Shown here: piece after piece, positions 8,575 to 17,229 of the stretch | Layout: every line of letters begins with the position of its first letter | How positions within the stretch are numbered: the stretch's first letter is position 1 | NCBI GenBank assembly: GCA_022800525.1 | Contig: JAAWQM010000021.1 | Coordinates: 1-43,833, forward strand | Origin: Oscillospiraceae bacterium | GTDB lineage: Bacteria; Bacillota; Clostridia; Oscillospirales; Oscillospiraceae | Reading direction: 5' to 3' | DNA: 43,833 bases | Notes under the pieces: generated by a model | What the model saw: only the letters and a program-made list of their open reading frames with translations | Told to the model about the DNA's origin: nothing | Database searches by the model: none | Made by a program: the position numbers and the translations under genes

Positions 8575-9402
8575 GTGAAAAAGAAATCAAAAAACAGCAA
8601 GCTGGCCTGTACGATCATCCTGTGGCTGTTTGCACTGCTGTTTGCGCTGCCATTGATCTGGATGATTCTGGCTTCCTTGAAGTCCAGCAGCGAGGTGTTC
8701 AGCCGGAACTGGCTCCCAGCCGTATGGAAGTGGGAAAACTACAAAACCGTATGGACGGATACCACGGTTTCCCTGCTGCGCTCTTTTGTAAATTCCATTG
8801 TTATCGTTGTTCTGGGTACCGGCGGACAGATCATCATATCCTCCCTGTCAGCCTATGCCTTCGCTAAGGTGAATTTTAAAGGGAAAAACATCGTATTTAC
8901 CCTGTTTCTGGCCTCTATGATGATTCCCGTTCAGGCAACAATCATCCCGCGCTTTATTCTCTTCTATGAAATCGGCCTCTATAACAACCTGTGGTCGTTG
9001 ATCCTTCCCAGCTGGTTTGGCGTTACATCGATTTTCCTGCTCAGGCAGTTCTATATGGGACTGCCCACCGACCTGATGGATGCGGCCAAGGTGGACGGCG
9101 CAGGACACCTGCGTATCTTCTGGCAGATCATGATGCCGCTGACCAAGCCGGCGATGGTCTCTTCGGCGGTTCTCTCCTTTATCACGATCTGGAACGATTA
9201 CCTCTCCGCTCTGATTTTCCTGGTGAACAAGAAAACCTATACTGTGGCTCTGGCGGTCCGCTATTGGCTGTTTGACGACGCGCAGCGCTACGAGCTGACC
9301 ATGGCTTCGGCGGCCAGCACCATTATCCCGGTGGTTATCCTGTTCATCTTCTGCCAGAAGTATTTTGTGGAGGGAATCGCAACGTCCGGCGTGAAGGGCT
9401 GA
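8575..9402 (+). CDS. ABC sugar transporter permease (MalG/UgpE type)
   Basis: Second inner-membrane permease of the importer, 275 residues. The GTG at 8575 is chosen as start because GGAGGGAGGA (8561-8570) lies 4 nt upstream; an earlier ATG in frame overlaps the previous permease gene. The N-terminal helix is ACTIILWLFALLFALPLIWM. The EAA loop appears as DAAKVDGAGHLRIFW followed by QIMMPL. The family-typical NDYLSALIFL stretch follows, and the C terminus is FVEGIATSGVKG. Gene order (binding protein, permease, permease) is that of CUT1-type carbohydrate importers. Confidence 0.92.
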   Translation: MKKKSKNSKLACTIILWLFALLFALPLIWMILASLKSSSEVFSRNWLPAVWKWENYKTVWTDTTVSLLRSFVNSIVIVVLGTGGQIIISSLSAYAFAKVNFKGKNIVFTLFLASMMIPVQATIIPRFILFYEIGLYNNLWSLILPSWFGVTSIFLLRQFYMGLPTDLMDAAKVDGAGHLRIFWQIMMPLTKPAMVSSAVLSFITIWNDYLSALIFLVNKKTYTVALAVRYWLFDDAQRYELTMASAASTIIPVVILFIFCQKYFVEGIATSGVKG

Positions 9403-9428
9403 TAAACTGTAGGAAAGAGAGGAGCCTT

Positions 9429-10073
9429 ATGTTTCACTATAATCCTGACAACAAGATTCTGCAAGCACTCAGCCAATATGCAGATTTACTGGTACTCTCC
9501 GCCCTGTGGCTATTGACGTCCCTGCCGGTGGTTACTGCCGGAGCATCTGCGGCGGCGCTGTACCGTGTGCTGTTGAAGCTGGCTTCCGGGCGGGATGAAA
9601 CCAGCGTGGTGCGGGCGTTTTTCGCCCAATGGCGGTGCGAATGGAAGCGGGGGACGATGATCTGGCTCTGTCTGCTGGGATTTGACGCCCTTGTGTGCGC
9701 GGATATTGCCGTCTGCCTGCTTGGAAGACCGTCGGGAGCATGGGGGCGCGTACTGTGGACAGGGAGCGTCATCGCCCTGCTGGCGGCTCTGATTTTCCAG
9801 GTCTATGCGTTTGCTGTCAACGCACAGTTCCAATGTACGCTCCGGCAGACATTTTCCAACGCGCTCCGGCTGGCGGCGGGAAATCCTGTATGGACGCTGC
9901 TGCTCCTTTTGCTGCTGGCGGGATCGGCGGCATCCGTAGTCATGCTGGGCTTTTTTTCCATTGCGGTGCTGGGCGTATTCTTTTATCTGAGAGCGCGGAT
10001 TTTGTATAAAATATTCCAGCCGGCAATCGAGAAATACGCAGGGCTGCAAGAGCAGCTTCAGGAGGAACTGTAA
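9429..10073 (+). CDS. YesL-like (DUF624) membrane protein
   Basis: Small integral membrane protein of 214 residues with about five hydrophobic helices, for example LLVLSALWLLTSLPVVTAG near residue 20 and the leucine run TLLLLLLLAG near residue 160. The LTSLPVVTAGASAAALY segment is the hallmark of the YesL/DUF624 family. Members are regularly encoded beside CUT1 sugar ABC transporters in Firmicutes, as here, and are presumed to assist uptake, but the mechanism is not established. The ribosome binding site is AAAGAGAGGAG. It overlaps functionally with the next gene, whose ATG lies one base after this stop. Confidence 0.85.
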   Translation: MFHYNPDNKILQALSQYADLLVLSALWLLTSLPVVTAGASAAALYRVLLKLASGRDETSVVRAFFAQWRCEWKRGTMIWLCLLGFDALVCADIAVCLLGRPSGAWGRVLWTGSVIALLAALIFQVYAFAVNAQFQCTLRQTFSNALRLAAGNPVWTLLLLLLLAGSAASVVMLGFFSIAVLGVFFYLRARILYKIFQPAIEKYAGLQEQLQEEL

Positions 10074-10074
10074 C

Positions 10075-11043
10075 ATGGCTGAAAACCGTGGAAAAAATAC
10101 GTCTTCCATAATCGAGCTTTCACCGGATCACCCCAGGCTCTATATGCGCTATGACAAAATTCTTCCCTCCGCTCAGGGGATGGCGGTCCATGGTGACATG
10201 GCCTTCATCCTCTATCACACAGGCGTGTGCGCCCTTTACGATCTGAAGACGAGGGACCCGAAGCCTCTGGCTCGGTTCCCGCTGGGTTCCCACAACAGCG
10301 GCGTCCCTGCCAGGGACTATCTGAACCACTCCAACCAGTGCATGTTCAGCGGAGAGTACCTGGAGGGAAACACCATTCCTCTGCTGTATGTTACCTGCGG
10401 CTGCGGAGTTGGACGGGACCAAGACGGATTTTTTTACCGCTGCGCTGTGGAGGATGTCCATGTGGAGCGCATGGCGGATGGCAGATGTACGCGCGCAGAA
10501 AGCCGCTTGATCCAGACACTTGTTTTTTCGGATGAGGATATTGGGAAAACCTCCTATGAAAAGCCCTGCTGGGGCTGTCCGGCCTGGTTTGTGGACAGCG
10601 CAAACGACTGCCTCTATATCTTCTCTTCCCGCTGGCGCACAACGAAGGAATTTCTGGAGCATTACAACGCGAACCGCTACATAATCACCAAGATGCGCAA
10701 GCCCCCTCTGGTTGACGCCTTTGTCCGGCTGACCGCGGCGGACATTCTGGACCAGTTCCTGGTCCCCTTCGATATTCTCTTCACCCAGGGCGGCATGATC
10801 TCCGGAGATAAGATGTTCTATACCTTCGGCCTGGGCGACAACAGCTATCCGATTGGACTGCGGGTATATGACCTGACCGGCAGGTGTGTGTGCGGCAAGG
10901 TGGATCTGAGCGGTTCCATCTTCGGCCATGAGGAGATTGAGAGCTGCAGCTTTTATAACGGTGAACTCTTTTGCAATACCAATACCAATGCCGGGACAGG
11001 CGGCATTTACTCCCTGGGCACAAACCTGGCAAAACTTTTGTAA
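10075..11043 (+). CDS. Protein of unknown function, possible beta-propeller
   Basis: I do not recognise this 322-residue protein. It has no signal peptide or membrane segment and should be cytoplasmic. Repeated short hydrophobic strands with small polar turns (GDMAFILYHTG, LLYVTCGCGVG, DCLYIFSSRW, GDKMFYTFGLG, NGELFCNTNTN) suggest a beta-propeller-like fold. It is rich in Cys, including CGCG (about residue 108) and CWGC (about residue 165). It is translationally coupled: its ATG lies one base after the preceding stop and its AGGAGGA is inside that gene. Encoded between a transporter accessory and the sugar kinase, it may be an enzyme or sugar-sensing protein of the pathway; this is inference only. 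A lactonase or isomerase role cannot be excluded. Confidence 0.75.
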   Translation: MAENRGKNTSSIIELSPDHPRLYMRYDKILPSAQGMAVHGDMAFILYHTGVCALYDLKTRDPKPLARFPLGSHNSGVPARDYLNHSNQCMFSGEYLEGNTIPLLYVTCGCGVGRDQDGFFYRCAVEDVHVERMADGRCTRAESRLIQTLVFSDEDIGKTSYEKPCWGCPAWFVDSANDCLYIFSSRWRTTKEFLEHYNANRYIITKMRKPPLVDAFVRLTAADILDQFLVPFDILFTQGGMISGDKMFYTFGLGDNSYPIGLRVYDLTGRCVCGKVDLSGSIFGHEEIESCSFYNGELFCNTNTNAGTGGIYSLGTNLAKLL

Positions 11044-11055
11044 AAGGAGCGGTCT

Positions 11056-12705
11056 ATGGAACAGCGCTATACAATTGGCCTGGACTACGGGTCCCTGTCC
11101 TGCAGGGGGGTGCTGGTCTGCGCAGAGGACGGATGCCTTTTGGCGGAGGAGGAATTCACATATCCCCACGGTGTGTTGTATGATGCGCTGCCGGACGGAA
11201 CCCGGCTGCCGCGCCAGTGGGCTTTGCAGGACCCGCAGGATTATGTGGATGCCCTTTTGCACATCGTTCCCGCCCTGCTGGGGAAAAGCGGCATAAGGCC
11301 GGACCGGGTGGCCGGCCTGGGGCTGGACACCACCGCCAGTACTGTGCTGGCGGTGGACCGGGAGCGTGCGCCCCTGTGCCAGAGACCGGAATTTTATAGC
11401 CGGCCCCACGCATGGCCCAAGCTGTGGAAGCATCACGCCGCCTGGCGGGAGGCGGAGGAGCTCACGGCGGAAGCGAAGGAATCTCTGGACCTGGCGCGGT
11501 ACGGCGGCGCGGTGGGAGCGGAATTTCTGCCGCCCAAGGTCCTGCAGTGCCTCCGGGAGGATCCGGAGGTCTTTGACCGGGCGGATACCTTCTTTGAGTG
11601 CGGCGACTGGCTGACCAGCCTTCTCACCGGGCATGAGGTCCGCAGCGGAGCCACCCTCACATGCAAGGCTTTATGGAGCCCTGCAGTCGGCTGGCCCAGG
11701 GGACGGCTGTTCGAGCAGATCGCGGAGAAGCTGGCCTTCCGGAGCGGTGTCCGGCCTGTCGTTGCCTGGCCGGGGCAAAGTGTGGGAACCGTTTCCCCGG
11801 AGATGGCCCGGCAGCTGGGACTCAGCCCTGGCACAACCGTCTGCGCGCCCCAGATGGATGCCTATGCCGGATTGCCCGGCAGCGGCGTTTCCGGACCGGG
11901 CATACTGTCCATGATGCTGGGAACGTCCAATGCCTATCTGCTTTTGAGCCGGGAGCAGAGGCTGGTCCCGGGTATTTGCGGAGCAGTACCGGACAGCATT
12001 CTTCCCGGCTATACCGGCTATGCCGCCGGGCAGTCCAGCGCAGGGGACACCCTGAAATGGTTTACAGAGAACTGCGTACCCTCCGCTTACGAGCAGGCGG
12101 CTCGGGAGCAGGGACTGGGGATTCATTCCTATCTCACCAGCCTGGCTGTCAGACAGAAGCCGGGAGAGAGCGGATTGATAGCCTTGGATTGGTGGAATGG
12201 CAACAAGTCCGTGCTGAATAACGCGGGACTGTCCGGCCTTCTCCTGGGCATGACTCTGCGCACCAGGCCGGAGGATGTCTACCGGGCGCTCATTGAGGCC
12301 ACCGCCTTTGGTGCACGGAGGATTGTGGAGGCGTTCCGTCAGTCGGAGGTGGATATCTGTTCTGTTATTGCCAGCGGCGGCATGGCAATGAAAAATTCCA
12401 TGCTGATGCAGATCTATGCCGATGTATTGGGCGTTCCGATTGCCGTCAGTCCCTGTACCCAGGCTGCCGCTATGGGTTCCGCTATATATGCCGCCGCAGC
12501 GGGCGGAATCTACCGCAGTGTCGTGGAGGCCGTGGAGTCTATGTCTCCCAAAAGTGTGCGCTCCTATCATCCAGAGGAGGCGTCCCAAGCAGCATACAAC
12601 CGGCTCTTCAGCGAATACATGGCTCTCCATGACTATTTCGGACGGGGAGAAAACCGGGTAATGGAGCGTTTGAGATTTGAAACCGCGGATATCCCATGTA
12701 ACTAA
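11056..12705 (+). CDS. Ribulokinase-like (AraB-type) FGGY carbohydrate kinase
   Basis: Cytoplasmic kinase of the FGGY family, 549 residues, matching the length and domain order of ribulokinases rather than the shorter xylulokinases. Signatures are the N-terminal GLDYGSLSCRG phosphate loop, YPHGV, RPHAWPKLWKHHAAW, FECGDWLTSLL, and the catalytic-base motif QMDAYAG with Asp268. The C-terminal nucleotide site includes ASGGMAMKNSMLMQIYADVL. It should phosphorylate a ketopentose, ketohexose or polyol, giving a sugar phosphate that the downstream SDR could oxidise or reduce. GLDTTAS replaces the usual GIDFTA(C/S) of AraB, so a substrate other than L-ribulose is plausible. No araA or araD lies nearby, so I give no symbol. 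Confidence 0.9.
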   Translation: MEQRYTIGLDYGSLSCRGVLVCAEDGCLLAEEEFTYPHGVLYDALPDGTRLPRQWALQDPQDYVDALLHIVPALLGKSGIRPDRVAGLGLDTTASTVLAVDRERAPLCQRPEFYSRPHAWPKLWKHHAAWREAEELTAEAKESLDLARYGGAVGAEFLPPKVLQCLREDPEVFDRADTFFECGDWLTSLLTGHEVRSGATLTCKALWSPAVGWPRGRLFEQIAEKLAFRSGVRPVVAWPGQSVGTVSPEMARQLGLSPGTTVCAPQMDAYAGLPGSGVSGPGILSMMLGTSNAYLLLSREQRLVPGICGAVPDSILPGYTGYAAGQSSAGDTLKWFTENCVPSAYEQAAREQGLGIHSYLTSLAVRQKPGESGLIALDWWNGNKSVLNNAGLSGLLLGMTLRTRPEDVYRALIEATAFGARRIVEAFRQSEVDICSVIASGGMAMKNSMLMQIYADVLGVPIAVSPCTQAAAMGSAIYAAAAGGIYRSVVEAVESMSPKSVRSYHPEEASQAAYNRLFSEYMALHDYFGRGENRVMERLRFETADIPCN

Positions 12706-12728
12706 TGAATAACAGGAGGAAGCAGGAA

Positions 12729-14015
12729 ATGAATGAATTTTCTCAGCACTATGACGTGATCGTGGCGGGCGGAGGTCCGGCCGGGGTCTGCGCAGCGGTT
12801 GCAGCCGCCCGGCAGGGGGCGAGGACCGCCCTGATCGAGCGGTACGGTATCCTGGGCGGGATGCTTACCTCTGGCTACGTCAACCCCATCCTGGGCGCGG
12901 TGGCTCCCGGCACAATGTACGACGAGGTCATCTCGCTTTTAAACGCGGCCAATATGAAGACCCGCAACGGGCAGGAGATGAGCGTGGACACCGAGCAGGC
13001 AAAGGGCCTCTTTCTGAAATTTGTCTATGATGCCGGGGTGGATATTTTCCTTCAGACTCCCGTAGTGGAGGTGGTGAAGGAGGGCGGCGCGGTCAAGGGG
13101 CTGGTGGTCGGTACCCAGGACGGGCTGAAAACCCTGTACGCTGGTGTGGTGGTAGACGCCACCGGCGACGGGTTTGTGGCCGCCCGGGCCGGAGCGAGAT
13201 ACCAGATGGGCCGGGAAAGCGACGGACGCTGTCAGCCTGCCACCATTGAGTTCAGCCTGGACGGGGTGGATGAGGCGGAAGGCATCACCTGCTGGGGCGG
13301 CAGCGACCCGGTCGCTTTGCCGGACGGAACAAGGTTCGCTGATTTCTGCAAGGAGGCCAACGCCCGGGGCGAGCTGCCAAAGAACGTGACCATCGTCCGC
13401 ATCCACCGCACCAACCGCTCCGGCGAGCGCAGCATCAACGCTACCCAGGCCAACGGCTACAACACGCTGATCCCCGAGGGCGTCCTGGGGGCGGAGTATG
13501 AGCTCAGGGGGCAGATCAATCAGATCATTGATTTTCTTCGCAAATACGTCCCCGGATATACCGGCTGCAAGCTGAAGGGCAGCGGCAGCACCCTGGGGGT
13601 CCGGGAAACCCGGCGGATTATGGGCGATTATGTGATTTCGGACCACGATGTGGAGACCGGGGCGCGGCAGGAGGATGTGCTGGTACATAACGCCTGGTTC
13701 CTCATTGATATCCACAATCCCGCCGGAGGCGGTCAGGCCGAGGGGCGTTCCCAGCCCGCCGTCCCCTATGACATCCCCTACCGCAGTATGCTGCCGGCCG
13801 GAGTGGACGGTCTGCTTACCTCCGGCCGCTGCATCTCCGGCACCCACCGTGCCCATGCCAGCTACCGCATCGGCGGAGTGTGTCTGGCTACCGGGCAGGC
13901 GGCGGGAACCGCCGCCGCGCTGGCGGCGTTGAGCAAGGTGACGCCCCGTGCCCTGGATGTGAGGAAAGTCCAGAAGGCGCTGGAGAAGCAGGGCGCGGCG
14001 CTGTTCGACAACTGA
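12729..14015 (+). CDS. FAD-dependent oxidoreductase (FAD_oxidored/PF12831 type), copy 3
   Basis: Third paralogue, 428 residues, cytoplasmic. GGGPAG is at residues 14-19, followed by GILGGMLTSGYV; DATGDGFVAARAG lies in the middle; the C-terminal block is LLTSGRCISGTHRAHASYRI to GQAAGTAAAL. The start at 12729 follows AGGAGGA (12714-12720) by 8 nt; an in-frame ATG at 12705 overlaps the kinase stop as an ATGA-like junction but would precede the ribosome binding site. It lies between the kinase and the SDR, so it probably acts on the same metabolite. Sequence differences from copies 1 and 2 around the central region suggest a different substrate. Confidence 0.88.
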   Translation: MNEFSQHYDVIVAGGGPAGVCAAVAAARQGARTALIERYGILGGMLTSGYVNPILGAVAPGTMYDEVISLLNAANMKTRNGQEMSVDTEQAKGLFLKFVYDAGVDIFLQTPVVEVVKEGGAVKGLVVGTQDGLKTLYAGVVVDATGDGFVAARAGARYQMGRESDGRCQPATIEFSLDGVDEAEGITCWGGSDPVALPDGTRFADFCKEANARGELPKNVTIVRIHRTNRSGERSINATQANGYNTLIPEGVLGAEYELRGQINQIIDFLRKYVPGYTGCKLKGSGSTLGVRETRRIMGDYVISDHDVETGARQEDVLVHNAWFLIDIHNPAGGGQAEGRSQPAVPYDIPYRSMLPAGVDGLLTSGRCISGTHRAHASYRIGGVCLATGQAAGTAAALAALSKVTPRALDVRKVQKALEKQGAALFDN

Positions 14016-14065
14016 GATACAGGCGGCAGGGAAAACTGCCGGCAAAAGAAAGGTTGTACACAAGA

Positions 14066-14887
14066 ATGAGTGATATAATCAACAAATCCTGGCTGGAGCT
14101 GGAGGGCAGAGTAATCATCGTCACCGGAGGCGCGTCCGGCATTGGCCGGGCTGTCGCGGAGGAACTGCTGGCGAATGGGGCGAAGGTTGCTGTCTGCGAT
14201 ATGAACCCCCAGGCGCCGGCCTTTGAGAACGCCGCAGAGGGCCAGGTCCTCTATGTGGTCACAAATGTGGCCAGCCGGGAGAGCGTGGACCGGACGGTGG
14301 AAGCCGTTTTGTCTGCCTTTGGCCGGATCGATGGGCTTGTCAACAATGCAGGCATCAATATCCCCTGCCTGCTGGTGGACGAGGGCGGGCAGTACGAGTT
14401 GGATGAGGCTGTCTGGGACAAGGTCATGGATGTGAATCTGAAAGGCGTGTATCTCTGCGCCCAGGCCGTGGGCAGGGTTATGGTCAGGCAGGGCAGCGGC
14501 GTGATCCTGAACATGTCCTCCGAGTCCGGTCTGGAGGGCAGCGAAGGCCAGAGCGTCTACGCCGCCAGCAAAAACGCAGTCAACTCTCTGACCCGTTCCT
14601 GGGCCAAGGAGCTGGGCAGGAAGGGGGTGCGTGTGGTAGGCGTGGCCCCTGGCATCCTGGAGGCAACCGGACTGCGGACGCTCAGCTACGAGACTGCTCT
14701 GGCCTATACGAGGGGAATTACTGTTGATGAACTGCGGGCGGGCTACGCGAAAACCAGCACCACCCCCATGGGACGCCCCGGCAAGCTGGCTGAGGTTGCC
14801 AACACAGCCGTATTCCTCCTCAGCGGCAGGTCCAGCTATATCCATGGCGTCACTGTGAATGTGGCCGGTGGTAAGACCAGAGGGTAG
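14066..14887 (+). CDS. SDR oxidoreductase, sorbitol-6-phosphate dehydrogenase-like
   Basis: NAD(P)-dependent short-chain dehydrogenase/reductase, 273 residues. The cofactor motif TGGASGIG is at residues 20-27, NNAG near residue 93, and the catalytic Tyr165 and Lys169 in YAASK, with the partner Ser in NMSSESG. The C-terminal third (LSYETALAYTRGITVDELRA, then GKTRG at the end) closely resembles sorbitol-6-phosphate 2-dehydrogenases, so a phosphorylated polyol or ketose is the likely substrate. The start at 14066 is preferred because the family N terminus begins there; the ribosome binding site AGAAAGG is weak. It follows the third FAD enzyme in the operon. Confidence 0.88.
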   Translation: MSDIINKSWLELEGRVIIVTGGASGIGRAVAEELLANGAKVAVCDMNPQAPAFENAAEGQVLYVVTNVASRESVDRTVEAVLSAFGRIDGLVNNAGINIPCLLVDEGGQYELDEAVWDKVMDVNLKGVYLCAQAVGRVMVRQGSGVILNMSSESGLEGSEGQSVYAASKNAVNSLTRSWAKELGRKGVRVVGVAPGILEATGLRTLSYETALAYTRGITVDELRAGYAKTSTTPMGRPGKLAEVANTAVFLLSGRSSYIHGVTVNVAGGKTRG

Positions 14888-14910
14888 CAGCCGGTCAAGC
14901 TGAAAGATAT

Positions 14911-14989
14911 GGAAATCAATTTTTTGTTTTGTAGATTTCAGGATGAGAGAATATCCACTGCAAGGCTTGCGCTGTGAAAATTGATTTCC
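14911..14989. repeat. 79-bp element with 13-bp terminal inverted repeats
   Basis: GGAAATCAATTTT (14911-14923) is matched by its exact complement at 14977-14989. A further small hairpin (GCAAG/CTTGC) lies inside. Related single motifs occur at 20329, 22541 and 43214, all intergenic. It lies between the SDR and sulfatase genes and would fold in the operon mRNA. Confidence 0.7.
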
Positions 14990-15012
14990 CGGACTGAAAA
15001 AGGAGGGAACCT

Positions 15013-16491
15013 ATGTCAGAGCCTAAACGCATCCTGTTTCTGATGACAGACCAGCAGCGGTGGGACACCATCCATGCCCTGGGCTGTGAAAATGCGATCA
15101 CGCCCAATCTGGATCGGCTGGCGGCGGAGGCGGCGGTGTTTGAGAACTGCTATACGCCTGCGCCGGTCTGCGCGCCAGCCCGGCTGTCCCTTTACAGCGG
15201 GCTGTATCCTGCCGGACACGGCAGCTGCAACAACAGTCCCGACATTGTTTACACCGGAGACGGCCTCTATGGGATGCTTACCGCAGGCGGATTTGACACC
15301 TGCGCAGTGGGAAAGATGCATTATATCCGGGACCGCTATGCCCTGCACGGCTTCCAACGGCGGATCACCCAGGAGGAGCTGCCCGATCCGGTGAATGATG
15401 ACTACACCAGGTTCCTGATGAATACGGAGTATCGGGATGTCATCGATTATAATGGCCAGCGCAGCGAGATGTACTATATTCCCCAGCTGTCCCAACTGCC
15501 GCAGCGGGTCCATCCCACCCAGTGGATCGGGGACCGGACAGTGGATGTGCTGAAAGAGCTGGACCCGGCGAAGCCTGCGTTTATCTTTTCCTCTTTCATC
15601 CATCCCCATCCGCCCTTTGCGCCGCCGGTCCCATGGAACAAGCTCCACCGGCGGGAGATGGACCCGCCCTTTGTGCCGGAAAACAGCAGAGACCTGATGA
15701 CCTATCACAACTATCACCAGAACACATACAAGGGGCTGTCGGCAGGGGCCGACTACCATCTACTGACCCAGATGAAGAACTTCTACTACAGCTGCATCTC
15801 CTTTGTGGATTATCAGATCGGACGCATTTTGGACGTGCTCCGGGAACGGGAGATGTACGACGATACGCTTATCATTTTTACCTCCGACCACGGCGAGATG
15901 CTGGGTGATTACCTGTGTCTGGGCAAGCGGACCATGCTGGACGCGTCCGCCAAGGTGCCGCTGCTGGTCAAATATCCCGGTAGGGCGCCGGAGCGCAGGC
16001 GGGAAGTCTGCTCCCTGGTAGACCTGATGCCCACCATTCTGAACTACGCCGGGCTTCCGCTGCCGGAGCGGCTTGACGGCCAGGACCTGTTCACGGAGGA
16101 CAACCGCCGCGAGGTGGTCTATTCCCAGTTTTCCAATGGAACGACAGGGCTTTATATGGCGGCGTCCAACCATGACAAGCTGGTTTACTCTGCGGCTGAC
16201 CGCCGCTTCTGGTATTTTGACCAGTATCCCGAGCGGGAGGACCGCTATGACAGCCAATCGTCCCGCTGCAGGGAGCTGCGCCGCCTGCTGGAGAACTATA
16301 TTGCGTCCGACCAGTCTCTGGAGCAGGATGACCGTGTCATCGACATGGACCAGTACCGCCGGGATTACCGCTACCGGCTGGTGAAGCAGGACAGCGTCAA
16401 CCGCAAGGAGGACGAACGGGCCCTGCTGCCGCCCGGCTACGACATTGACGTGGACATCGTTTACACCTGGAAACGGAAAAAGGAACAGTAA
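15013..16491 (+). CDS. Cytoplasmic sulfatase-family hydrolase with CxPxR site
   Basis: Type I sulfatase of 492 residues. The metal site begins with TDQQRWD (residues 12-18), and the modification site CAPAR (Cys53 to Arg57) matches CxPxR, where Cys becomes formylglycine. A second metal motif, TSDHGEMLGD, lies near residue 295, and PTILNYAGLPLPERLDGQDL is the usual C-terminal segment. There is no signal peptide, so it should act on imported, not extracellular, sulfate esters. In an anaerobe Cys53 would need an anaerobic sulfatase-maturating radical-SAM enzyme, which is not in this window. Related phosphonate or phosphate ester hydrolases share the fold, so sulfate ester is the probable but not certain substrate class. 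AGGAGGG precedes the ATG by 5 nt. It is the last intact gene of the operon. Confidence 0.9.
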   Translation: MSEPKRILFLMTDQQRWDTIHALGCENAITPNLDRLAAEAAVFENCYTPAPVCAPARLSLYSGLYPAGHGSCNNSPDIVYTGDGLYGMLTAGGFDTCAVGKMHYIRDRYALHGFQRRITQEELPDPVNDDYTRFLMNTEYRDVIDYNGQRSEMYYIPQLSQLPQRVHPTQWIGDRTVDVLKELDPAKPAFIFSSFIHPHPPFAPPVPWNKLHRREMDPPFVPENSRDLMTYHNYHQNTYKGLSAGADYHLLTQMKNFYYSCISFVDYQIGRILDVLREREMYDDTLIIFTSDHGEMLGDYLCLGKRTMLDASAKVPLLVKYPGRAPERRREVCSLVDLMPTILNYAGLPLPERLDGQDLFTEDNRREVVYSQFSNGTTGLYMAASNHDKLVYSAADRRFWYFDQYPEREDRYDSQSSRCRELRRLLENYIASDQSLEQDDRVIDMDQYRRDYRYRLVKQDSVNRKEDERALLPPGYDIDVDIVYTWKRKKEQ

Positions 16492-16518
16492 AAACCTGTT
16501 CCGGCAAAGGAGGAAGCT

Positions 16519-17021
16519 ATGGGAAACATTCTACGGAAAGCGGCCCTGGGCCGCTGGCCTGTGCTGCTGGGCATTCTGGCCGCTAGCGCGTTGATCGTGT
16601 CCTCCACAGCAATCATCCCCAGCGCGTTGGGGGGACTGCTGCCAGGTGTTGGAGGAGGGGCGGTTTCTGCCCCTTCCCTTTGCGCTGCTTACCGCAGGCT
16701 ATCTGGTCCTGCTTTCTGGTCCGGGAGATCAACGGGATGCTGCTGCTGTCCATCGTGCCGCTGATGGCGCTGACGCTTGCGGCGGGGGCGCTCTATGGCC
16801 GGGGTATCCACCCTGTGGTGGGCGGACTCCGGGAGATGGTCAGCAGGATCTCCGATCTGGTCTATGAGGCCGTCACCGCCCAGAAGGCCATCCGCTCACT
16901 GGGGGCCCAGGGGTCCTGCCTGGAGAAATTTCAGAAGGAGAACGAGGACAGCCGGAGTCTGTACCGGCGGCTTGCCCGGCGGATGGGACTGGCCCTGCCG
17001 TTTCTGGAACGGATCTCTTAA
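16519..17021 (+). pseudogene. Decayed ABC exporter membrane domain
   Basis: Remnant of a type-I ABC exporter (permease-ATPase fusion). AAAGGAGG precedes an ATG opening MGNILRKAALGRWPVLLGIL in frame 1, a typical first helix. Homology then continues in frame 2 (VLEEGRFLPLPFALLTAGYL) and frame 3 (REINGMLLLSIVPLMALTL, then ISDLVYEAVTAQKAIRSLGA), so at least two frameshifts have occurred, and helices 3-4 appear deleted. Frame 3 ends at 17021, and no ATPase domain follows. The leading ribosome binding site suggests it was once co-transcribed with the sulfatase operon. Family call from segment character, not alignment. Confidence 0.75.
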
Positions 17022-17229
17022 GCCACCGGGATTAACTTTCTGGAAAAGCCGAGGTATACCGGCTGACTGCGGTAACATCTGAATCAACAGGATCGAGGAG
17101 ATGCTCCGTGAACCACCAAACTGTCCCGTTCTCCTCTATGCAGGGACAAACAAGAAACTTGTCAAATGTAAGGGGTTTGAGGAGTTCATCAACGCAAGTT
17201 TTGTTCCCCAAAAGAGATTTTACGACAAC

